Shown piece by piece: positions 15,931-24,363 of a stretch of 64,000 nt of DNA (positions are counted from its first letter, which is position 1; each line of letters starts with the position of its first letter). The notes beneath the pieces are model-generated. The model was not told where the DNA came from. It was given only the letters and a program-made list of their open reading frames with translations, and ran no database searches. Made by a program: the position numbers and the translations under genes. Location: contig CAWGTM010000028.1 in assembly GCA_963825445.1 (NCBI GenBank), positions 62,001-126,000 of the forward strand. Reading direction: 5' to 3'. The stretch comes from Actinophytocola sp963825445. GTDB lineage: Bacteria; Actinomycetota; Actinomycetes; Mycobacteriales; Pseudonocardiaceae.

Positions 15931-17351
15931 TCCAGTAGGGGAGCGGCCGCCTCCAGGTCGTCGGCCAGGGGGCGGTCGGACAGGTTCTTGTCGAGCACGG
16001 CGTCGGCGAGGTCGAAGGCCTCGCGCACGGGCACGTCCATGATGTCGGCCGGGCGCATGCGCAGCGCCCGGACGGCCGCCACCAGTTCACAAGTCAGCAC
16101 CTGCCGGTAGGCGGTCGCCACCTCGCGGGTCAGACGCGCGGCCTGCGTGGAGAAGCTCGCGTGGTCCTCGACGCCGCGCGACACCACGGCCGTCCCCATG
16201 GTCACCGGCATCGCGGCCTGACGCAGCACCGCGAGCGAGTCGTGCGCCACGTACTCCAGGATCATCACCCCGGAGCTGCCCGGCGGGCCCGACGCGAGGA
16301 ACGCCGGCAGGTTGGTGAACGACGGCTCCACCAGGTCACCGAGCCGCGCGGCCGACAGCTCCGCCACGTGGTGCACGGTCGCCCGCGCCTGGTCGAGCGC
16401 CACCGCCACGTACGCCGTGTGGAAGTGCGCGTGGTGGAACACGTCGCCGGCCTCGAGGGACACCAGGGGGTTCTCCGTGCTGGCGTTGATCTCGATGGTC
16501 AGCACGTTGCGCAGATTCCGCATCGCGTCCAGCGCCGGGCCCTGGACCTGGGGGAACGCCCGCAGCCCGTACGGGTCCTGGATCCGCCGGCCTGGCGTGG
16601 GCACGCCGAGCATGCCGAGCAGCCGCCGCATCTCGGCCGCGCACCACACCTGCCCGGGGTGGGGCCGGGCGGCGTGCACGGGCGTCGCGTACGCCTCGGG
16701 CGAGCCGCCGAGCACCACGAACGACAACGCGGTCACCACGTGACTCGCCCGCAGCAGCAGATCGAGTTCGAGGTAGGCGAGCACCGAGTCGGCAAGGGTG
16801 GCGGCGTTGCTGCTCATGAACGCGAGCGCGTCGCTCGTGTCCAGTTCCACGGGCGGCAGCGAGCCCACCGACCACGGCCGCTCGCCGGTCAACGTCAGCG
16901 CGGTCTCGGCGAGCACCGTCAGGTCACCCGTGCCGATGGCGCCCGTGCGGTGCACCAATGGGAGGGCACCCGCGGTGAGCGCGTCGGCCAGCACGGTCAG
17001 CAGCCGGGGGTGCGCGCCGGAGCCGCCGGCGGCCAGCTGGTTCAGCCGGATGAGCAGCATGGCCCGCACCTGGTCGGCGTCGAGCGGGCCGCCCGCACCG
17101 CCGGCATGACTGCGCAGCAGCCGCCTGCCGTGCTCCGGCCCGGCGTCCTCGTCGACCGTCAGGTCGCGGTTCGCGCCGACGCCCGTGGTGCGGCCGTAGA
17201 TCTCGCGTTCGGCCGCCAGTTCGGTCACGAGCTTCCACGCGTCGGTCGCGCGGCGGACGGCGGCCGCGTCGACCCGCACGTCGACGGCGGACGAGGCGAC
17301 CAGGCCGACATCGGCGCAGCTCAGTGTCTGGCCGTTAACGATCAGCTCCAT
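15912..17351 (-). CDS. Aromatic amino acid lyase (HAL/PAL superfamily) with non-canonical MIO region
   Basis: A 479-residue member of the histidine/phenylalanine ammonia-lyase superfamily. The conserved N-terminal loop with the catalytic Tyr is present (Tyr52 in YGRTTGVG), as are the NASTENP segment and the long C-terminal helices. The usual Ala-Ser-Gly triad that cyclises to the MIO electrophile (GASGDL) is replaced at 137-144 by GAIGTGDL, one residue shorter. Ordinary MIO formation therefore looks impossible, and I do not call it hutH. No hut genes lie nearby. The ATG at 17351 gives family length; an upstream extension to 17522 has no support. Confidence 0.8.
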   Translation of the reverse strand: MELIVNGQTLSCADVGLVASSAVDVRVDAAAVRRATDAWKLVTELAAEREIYGRTTGVGANRDLTVDEDAGPEHGRRLLRSHAGGAGGPLDADQVRAMLLIRLNQLAAGGSGAHPRLLTVLADALTAGALPLVHRTGAIGTGDLTVLAETALTLTGERPWSVGSLPPVELDTSDALAFMSSNAATLADSVLAYLELDLLLRASHVVTALSFVVLGGSPEAYATPVHAARPHPGQVWCAAEMRRLLGMLGVPTPGRRIQDPYGLRAFPQVQGPALDAMRNLRNVLTIEINASTENPLVSLEAGDVFHHAHFHTAYVAVALDQARATVHHVAELSAARLGDLVEPSFTNLPAFLASGPPGSSGVMILEYVAHDSLAVLRQAAMPVTMGTAVVSRGVEDHASFSTQAARLTREVATAYRQVLTCELVAAVRALRMRPADIMDVPVREAFDLADAVLDKNLSDRPLADDLEAAAPLLDQLAEL

Positions 17352-17563
17352 ATCCGCAGTGTTCCCTTCGCTCCAGAGTCGCAGTGTCCTACCGCGAGTG
17401 ACCGAAGTGGCAGTGGGTTGGCAACGGAATCCCTCGAATGGTCTGTTTCTGATTGACGTACGGGTGGGTAACTTCACTCGAGTCGGCTCATTACCCGAGG
17501 TGACAACACCTATCCCCTGCACGGAGGACCCCTGATCGGGTCATCCGAAAGGTAGGTAAACAC

Positions 17564-18550
17564 ATGAAGTTCCGTATCTGGCGGTCGGCGGTCGTCTTAG
17601 CCGCGAGCGGGCTCGCGGCCACCGCCTTCGCCGGGGTGTCCTCCGCGGCACCCGCACCATCATCGGTCAGCGGCCATCTGCTCGCTGACACGGCGGCCGA
17701 GTCGAGGGCGGTCGCCGAGTACTGGACGCCCGCTGCCATGCGTGCGGCCGTGCCGCTCGACCAGCTGCTCGACAAGGTGGACGCGTCGAAGCTCACCCGG
17801 GACGTGGCGACGGCGACCCCACAGGTCGTCCAGCCGACCGTCACCGACCGCGACGACGTGCAGCCCATGGCGTTCCCGTCCGGCGGAGCCACCTGGACCG
17901 GTGGCGGCGCGGTGGTCAACACGGCCGGCCGGGTGTTCTTCACCTACCAGGGTCGTCAGGCCTCCTGCAGCGGCAACGCCGTGACCAGCGCCAACAAGAG
18001 CACGGTGATCACCGCCGGGCACTGCGTGAAGCTCGACGGCGCGTTCCACACCAACTGGGCGTTCGTGCCGGCCTACAACAACGGCAACGCGCCTCACGGC
18101 ACGTGGACCGCGCGGGCGACCTTCGCCACGCCGCAGTGGGTGGCCTCCGAGGACATCAACTACGACGTGGGTGCCGCGGTCGTCAACCAGCTGAGCGGCG
18201 CGAGCCTGACGGACGTGGTCGGCGGCCAGGGCGTGGCGTTCAACCAGCCGAAGGCGCAGAACATGTACGCGTTCGGTTGGCCGGCGGCCGCACCGTACGA
18301 CGGCACGAAGATGATCTACTGCAGCGGTCGCACGTTCAACGCGCTGATCAGCAACGGCATCGGCATGACCTGCAACATGACCGGTGGCTCCAGCGGCGGC
18401 CCGTGGTTCCAGGGCTTCAACGAGGCCAATGGCACCGGCCTCGTGAACTCCGTGAACAGCTACAAGATCAGCATCATCCCCACCTGGATGTTCGGCCCGT
18501 TCTTCGGCGCCGACGCCCAGAACCTCTACAACAGCGCCTCCGTGGCCTGA
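17564..18550 (+). CDS. Secreted trypsin-like serine protease
   Basis: A 328-residue exported chymotrypsin-fold (S1) protease. Residues 1-29 are a Sec signal peptide (AxA-type end), followed by a propeptide-like region to about 105. The catalytic triad is visible: His153 in TAGHC, Asp201 in INYD, and Ser277 in GGSSGGP. A cysteine before the His motif could form the usual disulfide. It resembles the V8/trypsin-like extracellular peptidases of actinomycetes. A weak AAAGG ribosome site precedes the ATG, and a strong hairpin with a short T-run (18578-18605) follows the stop, so it is probably monocistronic. Confidence 0.92.
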   Translation: MKFRIWRSAVVLAASGLAATAFAGVSSAAPAPSSVSGHLLADTAAESRAVAEYWTPAAMRAAVPLDQLLDKVDASKLTRDVATATPQVVQPTVTDRDDVQPMAFPSGGATWTGGGAVVNTAGRVFFTYQGRQASCSGNAVTSANKSTVITAGHCVKLDGAFHTNWAFVPAYNNGNAPHGTWTARATFATPQWVASEDINYDVGAAVVNQLSGASLTDVVGGQGVAFNQPKAQNMYAFGWPAAAPYDGTKMIYCSGRTFNALISNGIGMTCNMTGGSSGGPWFQGFNEANGTGLVNSVNSYKISIIPTWMFGPFFGADAQNLYNSASVA

Positions 18551-18577
18551 GCGAGCCTGATCGAGCCTTGTCGGGGG

Positions 18578-18605
18578 AGGGGCCGGCCGATCGCGGCCGG
18601 CCCCT
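18578..18605 (+). terminator. Rho-independent terminator after serine protease
   Basis: An 11-bp GC stem (18578-18588 with 18595-18605) with a 6-base loop is followed by TTT and a T-rich stretch, a classical terminator form. Confidence 0.8.
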
Positions 18606-18623
18606 TTCGCCTATTTTCGCGGC

Positions 18624-19289
18624 ATGGGCTTCACGGGCTTCGGCGAGCACGCGGTCGAGTTCTACGACGGGCTGGTGGTCGACAACTCGAAGTTCTACTG
18701 GGACGACAACAAGGCGATCTACCAGTCGGACGTACGCGCGCCCATGGAGGCGCTGCTGGCCGAGCTGGCCGGCGAGTTCGCCACCGAGACCAGCCGCGTG
18801 ACCGTGTTCCGGCCCTACCGCGACGTCCGGTTCGCCAAGGACAAGACGCCGTACAAGACCCACTGCGGCGGCGTCATCGAACCCGGCAGGGGAGCGGGCG
18901 CCTACTACGTGGAGGTCGGTCCCGAGGGCCTGCGGGTCGGTGGCGGCTGCTTCCACCTGGCGTCCGACCAGCTCACCCGGTTCCGCACGGCGGTCGCCGA
19001 GGACCTCCACGGCCCCGTGCTCGAGAAGATCATCGCGAAGCTCGACCGCGCGGGCTGGGACATCAAGGGCGACCGGCTGGCCACCCGACCGCGCGGCTAC
19101 GACGCCGACCATCCCCGCATCGACCTGCTGCGATACCGGTCCGTGTACGCCGTGCGCACCTGGCCGCCGGACGACGCGCTGCACGAGCGGGAGTGTCTGA
19201 ACCGGGTCCGCAAGGCGTGGCGGGCGCTGCGTGTGTTCAACGACTGGGCGAACGACCACGTGGGCGTGAGCGAGCTGCCGCGCCGCTGA
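18624..19289 (+). CDS. DUF2461 family protein
   Basis: A 221-residue cytoplasmic protein matching the DUF2461/TIGR02453 family. It has the characteristic FYDGLVVDNSKFYWDDNK-like opening, the FRPYRDVRFAKDK segment and the KTHCGG motif near residue 85. Function is unknown across bacteria. There is no ribosome site; a TATTTT element ends seven bases before the ATG, so the mRNA may be leaderless. The start is set by the family N-terminus (MGFxGF). Confidence 0.9.
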   Translation: MGFTGFGEHAVEFYDGLVVDNSKFYWDDNKAIYQSDVRAPMEALLAELAGEFATETSRVTVFRPYRDVRFAKDKTPYKTHCGGVIEPGRGAGAYYVEVGPEGLRVGGGCFHLASDQLTRFRTAVAEDLHGPVLEKIIAKLDRAGWDIKGDRLATRPRGYDADHPRIDLLRYRSVYAVRTWPPDDALHERECLNRVRKAWRALRVFNDWANDHVGVSELPRR

Positions 19290-19378
19290 CCTGGCCCGCG
19301 GGGAAACACGGCGATAACTTTCTGGATCGATTCTCTTATTACTGACCGGTACTTCGGGATCGGTCCAGGGATCGGGGC

Positions 19379-19384
19379 TAGGCT
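19379..19384 (+). promoter_or_regulatory. Putative -10 element of pyk (leaderless mRNA)
   Basis: TAGGCT ends eight bases before the GTG start of pyk, which would put the transcription start at or beside the start codon. There is no ribosome site, consistent with leaderless translation. No clear -35 is seen. Confidence 0.45.
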
Positions 19385-19392
19385 ACGTACCC

Positions 19393-20817
19393 GTGAGTCG
19401 ACGAGCGAAGATTGTATGCACTCTGGGGCCTGCGACAGCCACCCCGGAGAAGGTGCGCGACCTGGTCGCGGCCGGCATGGACGTCGCCAGGATGAACTTC
19501 AGCCACGGCAGCCAGAGTGACCACAAGCAGGTCTACGACCTGGTACGGGCCGCGTCTGACGAGTGCGGCCGGGCAGTGGGCATCATGGCCGACCTGCAGG
19601 GCCCGAAGATCCGCCTCGGCACGTTCGCCGGCGGCAAGGCCGACTGGCGAGTCGGTGACGTCGTACGGATCACCGTCGAGGACATCGAGGGCACCCACGA
19701 CCGCGTCTCCACCACCTACAAGGGCCTGGCCAGAGACGCCAAGTCCGGTGACCGCCTCCTGGTCGACGACGGCAACGTCGGGCTGACCGTGCTCGAGGTG
19801 GACAACCAGGACGTGGTCTGCGAGGTCACCGAGGGCGGCAAGGTCAGCAACAACAAGGGCCTCTCGCTGCCCGGCATGGACGTGTCCGTGCCGGCCATGT
19901 CGGAGAAGGACATCGAGGACCTGGAGTTCTCCCTCCAGCTCGGTGTCGACTTCGTGGCGCTGTCCTTCGTGCGGTCCCCGGCCGACATCGACCTCGTCCA
20001 CCAGGTCATGGACCGGGTGGGCAAGGGCAGGCTGCCGGTCATCGCCAAGCTGGAGAAGCCCGAGGCGGTCTCCAACCTCGAGGCCATCGTGCTGGCGTTC
20101 GACGGTGTGATGGTCGCCCGTGGTGACCTGGGCGTCGAGCTGCCGCTCGAGCAGGTCCCGCTGGTCCAGAAGCGGACCATCCAGATCGCGCGCGAGAACG
20201 CGAAGCCGGTGATCGTGGCCACCCAGATGCTGGAGTCCATGATCAACAACTCGCGGCCGACGCGCGCCGAGGTGTCCGACGTGGCCAACGCGGTGCTCGA
20301 CGGCGCCGACGCGGTCATGCTCTCCGGTGAGAGCAGCGTCGGCCGGTACCCGATCGAGACGGTCCAGACGATGAGCCGGATCGTGGAGGCCGTCGAGGCC
20401 GAGTCCACGGTGGTGCCGCCGCTGACGCACGTCCCACGCACCAAGCGCGGCGTGCTGTCCTACGCGGCCCGCGACATCGGCGAGCGGCTGAACGCCAAGG
20501 CACTGGTCGCGTTCACGCAGTCGGGCGACACCGTCCGACGGCTGGCGCGGCTCCACACCCACCTGCCGCTGCTGGCGTTCACGCCCGAGCCGTCGGTGCG
20601 CAGCCAGCTGTCGCTGACCTGGGGTGTCGAAACGTTCATCACCCCGGAGGTCAGCTCCACCGACGCCATGGTGCGCCAGGTCGACACGGCCATGCTGTCG
20701 ATCGGCCGCTACCAGCCGGGCGACCTGGTGGTCGTGGTGGCCGGCTCCCCGCCGGGAACGGTCGGCTCGACCAACCTCATCCGCGTCCACCGTCTGGGCG
20801 AAGAAGACCACGCCTGA
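19393..20817 (+). CDS. pyk: Pyruvate kinase
   Basis: Final glycolytic enzyme: transfers phosphate from phosphoenolpyruvate to ADP. At 474 residues it has the normal bacterial length. Visible landmarks are RRAKIVCTLGPA at the N-terminus, MNFSHG near residue 36, the small B domain (about 70-165), the active-site signature around IAKLEKPEA (residues 217-225), ATQMLESM with the following TRAEVSDVANAVLDGADAVML segment, and a C-terminal allosteric domain. It starts with GTG and appears leaderless. A hairpin at 20830-20873 follows the stop. Confidence 0.97.
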   Translation: MSRRAKIVCTLGPATATPEKVRDLVAAGMDVARMNFSHGSQSDHKQVYDLVRAASDECGRAVGIMADLQGPKIRLGTFAGGKADWRVGDVVRITVEDIEGTHDRVSTTYKGLARDAKSGDRLLVDDGNVGLTVLEVDNQDVVCEVTEGGKVSNNKGLSLPGMDVSVPAMSEKDIEDLEFSLQLGVDFVALSFVRSPADIDLVHQVMDRVGKGRLPVIAKLEKPEAVSNLEAIVLAFDGVMVARGDLGVELPLEQVPLVQKRTIQIARENAKPVIVATQMLESMINNSRPTRAEVSDVANAVLDGADAVMLSGESSVGRYPIETVQTMSRIVEAVEAESTVVPPLTHVPRTKRGVLSYAARDIGERLNAKALVAFTQSGDTVRRLARLHTHLPLLAFTPEPSVRSQLSLTWGVETFITPEVSSTDAMVRQVDTAMLSIGRYQPGDLVVVVAGSPPGTVGSTNLIRVHRLGEEDHA

Positions 20818-20820
20818 CGC

Positions 20821-20883
20821 GGCAACACACGGTCGAGACATGGCAACACACGCATGTCGCCATGTCTCGACCGCATGTTCTCG
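20821..20883. repeat. Three degenerate 21-bp repeat units
   Basis: GGCAACACACG occurs at 20821 and 20842, and CGCATGT at 20851 and 20872, both pairs 21 bp apart. The third unit contains TCTCGACCGCATGT, a core found again at 30692-30705. Confidence 0.6.
20830..20873. terminator. 15-bp hairpin after pyk, built from 21-bp repeats
   Basis: Stem 20830-20844 pairs perfectly with 20859-20873 around a 14-base loop. The arms fall within three degenerate 21-bp units (20821-20883). It is probably the pyk terminator. Confidence 0.6.
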
Positions 20884-20932
20884 GGCGGGTGGACATAGAT
20901 CACGCTTCGCTGCTCGGAGCGGCCGGCTCGGT

Positions 20933-20938
20933 TAGCCT
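20933..20938 (+). promoter_or_regulatory. Putative -10 element of tesB (leaderless mRNA)
   Basis: TAGCCT ends six bases before the ATG of tesB and no ribosome site is present, suggesting a leaderless transcript. No convincing -35 is seen. Confidence 0.4.
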
Positions 20939-20944
20939 CAGCGC

Positions 20945-21859
20945 ATGACTGAGGCGGCACGGCAGGCGGCCGCGGATCTCGACGCGACACCCGAGCCTCC
21001 GCGTGGCCAGCCGATCCTCGACCGGCTGGTGGCGCTGCTCGATCTCGAGCGCATCGAGGAGAACATCTTCCGCGGCGTGAGCCCCGCGCACTCGCCCGTG
21101 CGCGTGTTCGGCGGCCAGGTGGCCGGCCAGGCGCTGGTGGCCGCCGGACGCACGGTCCCGCCGGAGCGCAAGGTGCACTCGCTCCACGCCTACTTCATCC
21201 GGCCCGGCGACCCGAGCGTGCCGATCGTCTACGAGGTCGACCGCATCCGCGACGGGCGCTCGTTCACCACCCGACGCGTGGTGGCCGTGCAGCGCGGCAA
21301 GGCGATCTTCGCGCTGTCGGCGTCGTTCCACCAGGTCGAGGAGGGCATCGACCACGCGGAGCCGATGCCCGACGTGCCCGACCCGGAGTCGCTGCCCACC
21401 CGCGTCGAGACGATGGCCAAGTACGCCGAGAAGCTCGGCCCGTTCGCCACCATGCCCCGGCCGATCGACATCCGCTACGTCACCGATCCGCCGTGGGAGC
21501 TGCGCGAACACGGACCGAGCGAGGCCCGCAGCCAGGTGTGGATGCGCGCCGACGGCACCCTGCCCGACGACGAGCTGCTCCACGTCTGCGTGTTGACCTA
21601 CGCCTCCGACATGACCCTGCTCGACGCGGTCCTCGTGCGCCACGGCGTGTACTGGGGCTTCGACAAGGTGCTGGGCGCGAGCCTGGACCACGCGCTGTGG
21701 TTCCACCGCCCGTTCCGCGCGGACGAGTGGGTCCTGTACGACTGCGCCTCGCCCAGCGCCGCGGGCGCTCGCGGACTGGCCACCGGCCGGTTCTTCGCCC
21801 AGGACGGCACGCTCATCGCCACCGTGGTCCAGGAAGGCCTCCTGAGGATTCTCGACTGA
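20945..21859 (+). CDS. tesB: Acyl-CoA thioesterase II
   Basis: A 304-residue TesB-type double hot-dog thioesterase that hydrolyses acyl-CoA to free fatty acid and CoA. Family landmarks are the RVFGGQVAGQAL segment near residue 55, the HSLHAYFIRPGD motif near residue 80, RDGRSFTTRRV, and in the second hot-dog domain the SDMTLLDAVL segment with the catalytic Asp and the DHALWFHRPFRADEW region. The length matches E. coli TesB. It lies downstream of pyk in the same direction but after a strong hairpin, so it probably has its own promoter. Confidence 0.95.
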   Translation: MTEAARQAAADLDATPEPPRGQPILDRLVALLDLERIEENIFRGVSPAHSPVRVFGGQVAGQALVAAGRTVPPERKVHSLHAYFIRPGDPSVPIVYEVDRIRDGRSFTTRRVVAVQRGKAIFALSASFHQVEEGIDHAEPMPDVPDPESLPTRVETMAKYAEKLGPFATMPRPIDIRYVTDPPWELREHGPSEARSQVWMRADGTLPDDELLHVCVLTYASDMTLLDAVLVRHGVYWGFDKVLGASLDHALWFHRPFRADEWVLYDCASPSAAGARGLATGRFFAQDGTLIATVVQEGLLRILD

Positions 21860-21931
21860 GTGGCTGATTGTCAGGATGCAGCGGGGATAGGAAGATTCCT
21901 CACCTGAACCCCTGCCACCCTGGAGTCGACC

Positions 21932-23461
21932 GTGTCCAAACGCTTGTCGGTCCCGTTACTCGCTCTCGCGCTGGTGGTCGGCACCGGCCTCGCGTCGCCG
22001 GTCGCCGCGCAGGACCGGGGCGCCCTGGCCGCCGACCTCGACGCCATCCTCGGCACGCCCGGTCTCGCCGGGGCTGACGTCGGCCTCGTGGTGCGCACGC
22101 TCGACGGCGAGGTGGTGTACACCCGCGGCGCCGCCGGCCGCCAGCAGCCGGCGTCCAACGCCAAGCTCGTCACCAGCGCCGCCGCGCTCGAGGTGCTCGG
22201 CCCCGACTACCGGTTCACCACGTCGGCCGCCACGACCGGCCGCCGCTACGGCGCCTACCTCGACGGCGACCTGTACCTGCGCGGCACGGGCGACCCCACC
22301 ATGCTCGCCCGCGACTACGACGCGCTCGCCGCCCAGGTGGCCGCGAGCGGCGTCAAGCTGGTGGGTGGCAAGCTGTTCGCCGACGACACCTGGTTCGACG
22401 ACGTGCGGCTGGGCACCAGCTGGGCCTGGGACGACGAGCCGTACTACTACTCCGCGCAGGTCTCGGCGCTGACCGCGTCCCCGGACACCGACTTCGACGC
22501 CGGGTCGATCATCGTGAAGGTCGCGCCGGGCGCCGACGGCAAGGCGGTGGTCACCACCGAACCGCCCACCGACTACGTGAAGATCGCGAACACCGCGGTC
22601 ACCGGCGCGGCCGGCTCGGCCAACACGATCGGCGTCGACCGCGTGCACGGCACGAACACGTTCACGGTCACCGGGTCGATCCCGGCGGGCGGCGCGGCCA
22701 CGTCGGAGTGGATGGCCGTCTGGGAGCCGACCGGCTACGCGGCCGCGTTGTTCCGCGCGGCGCTGTCCGCGCACGGCGTCCGGCTGCTCGGCCCCACCGC
22801 CAGGGGCGCCACGCCCGCGAACGCGAAGGTCGTGGCGAATCGCGAGTCCATGCCGCTGCGCGAGCTGCAGGTGCCGTTCATGAAGCTCAGCAACAACCTG
22901 CACGCCGAGATCCTCGTGAAGGCCATGGGCCGCAAGGCCTCCGGCGCCGGCACCTGGGGAGCGGGACTCGCGGCCATGGCGGCCACTTATCCCGGCTTCG
23001 GCATCGACCCGGCCACGCTGTCGATGCGGGACGGCTCCGGACTGTCCCGAATGGACCAGATCGCTCCGGACCACCTGGTGGCGCTGCTCGACGCGGCGGC
23101 CGACCGGCCGTGGTTCCCGGCCTGGTACGAGGCGCTGCCCATCGCGGGCATGACCGACCGGATGGTGGGCGGGACGTTGCGCAGCCGCATGCGGGACACG
23201 GCCGCCATGGGCGCGGTGCACGCGAAGACCGGATCGCTGACGGCCGTGAGCGGCCTGTCCGGCTACGTGGACACGGCGGGCGGCGAGCGGTGGGTGTTCT
23301 CGATGATCACGAACAACTCGCTGGGCGTGAACGTGAAGGCCCTGGAGGACCGGGTGGCCATCCGGCTGGCCGAGGAGGGCGGCACCGTGACACGCGGGGA
23401 GCGCTCGCTGCCGCCGGGCGCGGAGGTCGAGCTGGAGTGCAGCTGGGAGAAGGCCTGCTAG
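21932..23461 (+). CDS. dacB: D-alanyl-D-alanine carboxypeptidase/endopeptidase (PBP4 class)
   Basis: A 509-residue exported penicillin-binding protein of the class C (PBP4/S13) family that trims or cleaves peptidoglycan cross-links. It has a Sec signal peptide (1-27). The three active-site motifs are in order: SNAK with Ser75 and Lys78, SNN around residue 318, and KTG around residue 432. The large insertion between the first two motifs is typical of S13. The GTG start at 21932 has GGAG upstream. The protein ends in a short Cys-containing tail (ECSWEKAC) that could form a disulfide. Two large hairpins follow at 23467-23589. Confidence 0.94.
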   Translation: MSKRLSVPLLALALVVGTGLASPVAAQDRGALAADLDAILGTPGLAGADVGLVVRTLDGEVVYTRGAAGRQQPASNAKLVTSAAALEVLGPDYRFTTSAATTGRRYGAYLDGDLYLRGTGDPTMLARDYDALAAQVAASGVKLVGGKLFADDTWFDDVRLGTSWAWDDEPYYYSAQVSALTASPDTDFDAGSIIVKVAPGADGKAVVTTEPPTDYVKIANTAVTGAAGSANTIGVDRVHGTNTFTVTGSIPAGGAATSEWMAVWEPTGYAAALFRAALSAHGVRLLGPTARGATPANAKVVANRESMPLRELQVPFMKLSNNLHAEILVKAMGRKASGAGTWGAGLAAMAATYPGFGIDPATLSMRDGSGLSRMDQIAPDHLVALLDAAADRPWFPAWYEALPIAGMTDRMVGGTLRSRMRDTAAMGAVHAKTGSLTAVSGLSGYVDTAGGERWVFSMITNNSLGVNVKALEDRVAIRLAEEGGTVTRGERSLPPGAEVELECSWEKAC

Positions 23462-23466
23462 AGACC

Positions 23467-23546
23467 CCGCGAGTCTCCCTCCCCAGACCGGCGAGTTGGC
23501 GGTTCACGAACCGCCAGTTCGTGTGTCGCGGGAGGGAGACTCGCGG
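23467..23546. terminator. Nested hairpin: 17-bp outer stem with inner 8-bp stem
   Basis: Outer arms 23467-23483 and 23530-23546 are perfect complements. Between them TGGCGGTT and AACCGCCA form a second hairpin with a CACG loop. It lies six bases after the dacB stop and probably terminates it. Confidence 0.65.
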
Positions 23547-23553
23547 AAAGTAG

Positions 23554-23589
23554 GGCGGGTCCGGGATCCTTGGTGATCCCGGACCCGCC
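23554..23589. terminator. 15-bp perfect hairpin between convergent genes
   Basis: Stem 23554-23568 pairs perfectly with 23575-23589 around a 6-base loop. It lies between dacB and the minus-strand gene ending at 23693, and could terminate either. Confidence 0.65.
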
Positions 23590-23692
23590 ACGTTGTCGGA
23601 CGGGACCCGGGGGAGAAGTGGGGGGAGACCGGGTCGCCCGACACGAGACGCGGGTTCGGGGGGAGCCCCGCGCTCGTGATCTCTGCGCCGGC

Positions 23693-24058
23693 TCAGCCAG
23701 GCGTCCTCAGGTAGCCGCGGAAGCCCGGCTCGGCCAGCGTCACGGGCCTGCGCATCGGCGCGGTGGCCTCCATGGGCGACTCGTCCTCCGTGACCACCAG
23801 GCACAGGTGTGCGGTCAGGTACGCGCGACACGGCGCGGGCGCGCGACCGAACCGGCTGGTCCGGCACGTGGCGCAGCGGCCGTGCTCGTCCGGCTCGTGC
23901 TCGTCGAGCACCGCCTTGAGCGCCTCGACGACCCGGGGCAGCTCATACCGTGCCACCGTGGCCGCCGTACGCTCGTCACCGACCCTCGCGCGCTGCGTGA
24001 CGTCGGCAAGGTAGGCGGCCAGCGATGCCTCCAGCTGGCCAAAGATCGGGCTACTCAC
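23693..24058 (-). CDS. Hypothetical protein with Cys/His cluster
   Basis: A 121-residue soluble protein of unknown function. The N-terminal half is helical. The middle carries a HEPDEHGRCATC segment followed by another Cys 15 residues on, which could bind zinc; the C-terminus is Pro/Arg-rich. I recognise the style as a conserved actinobacterial hypothetical but cannot assign a family. It is divergent from the XRE regulator at 24364, with a 305-bp shared upstream region. Confidence 0.65.
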   Translation of the reverse strand: MSSPIFGQLEASLAAYLADVTQRARVGDERTAATVARYELPRVVEALKAVLDEHEPDEHGRCATCRTSRFGRAPAPCRAYLTAHLCLVVTEDESPMEATAPMRRPVTLAEPGFRGYLRTPG

Positions 24059-24104
24059 CGTGACTCCCGTCGGGGGCGTCGAGCAGGGGACTAACCTGAA
24101 CCCG

Positions 24105-24246
24105 TCTCGAGTTGCACAACGGCGTTGTGCACGTCAAATTGCATCTCGAGCGCCTCGGTCAGTCAGGTCGTCGGACAGGGTCTCGACCTCGCCCTTCGAC
24201 TTCACAAGCAGCTTGCGCCCGGAAACAAGCAAATTGCAAGTTGCAC
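24105..24246. promoter_or_regulatory. Cluster of TTGCA boxes and inverted repeats upstream of XRE gene
   Basis: CTCGAG at 24105-24110 and 24145-24150 flanks an 8-bp inverted repeat (TGCACAAC/GTTGTGCA, 24113-24131). TTGCA boxes occur at 24112, 24139, 24234 and 24241. The region is AT-richer than its surroundings and probably holds the operators and promoters of the divergent genes. The rest of 24059-24363 shows nothing else. Confidence 0.45.
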
Positions 24247-24363
24247 TACACGATCGGGTGAAGGGGAAAGGGAGCTGCTGGAATTGCCTACTCTGCGCAT
24301 GCACCCTGAGCTTGTTTCCCGGATTCCCGGAGATAGCCAGAACAACACAGCGAGGTGATCCGG

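Noticed and set aside
15912..17351. Naming the lyase hutH
   Set aside because: The MIO triad is missing and no hut genes are near, so histidase function is not supported.
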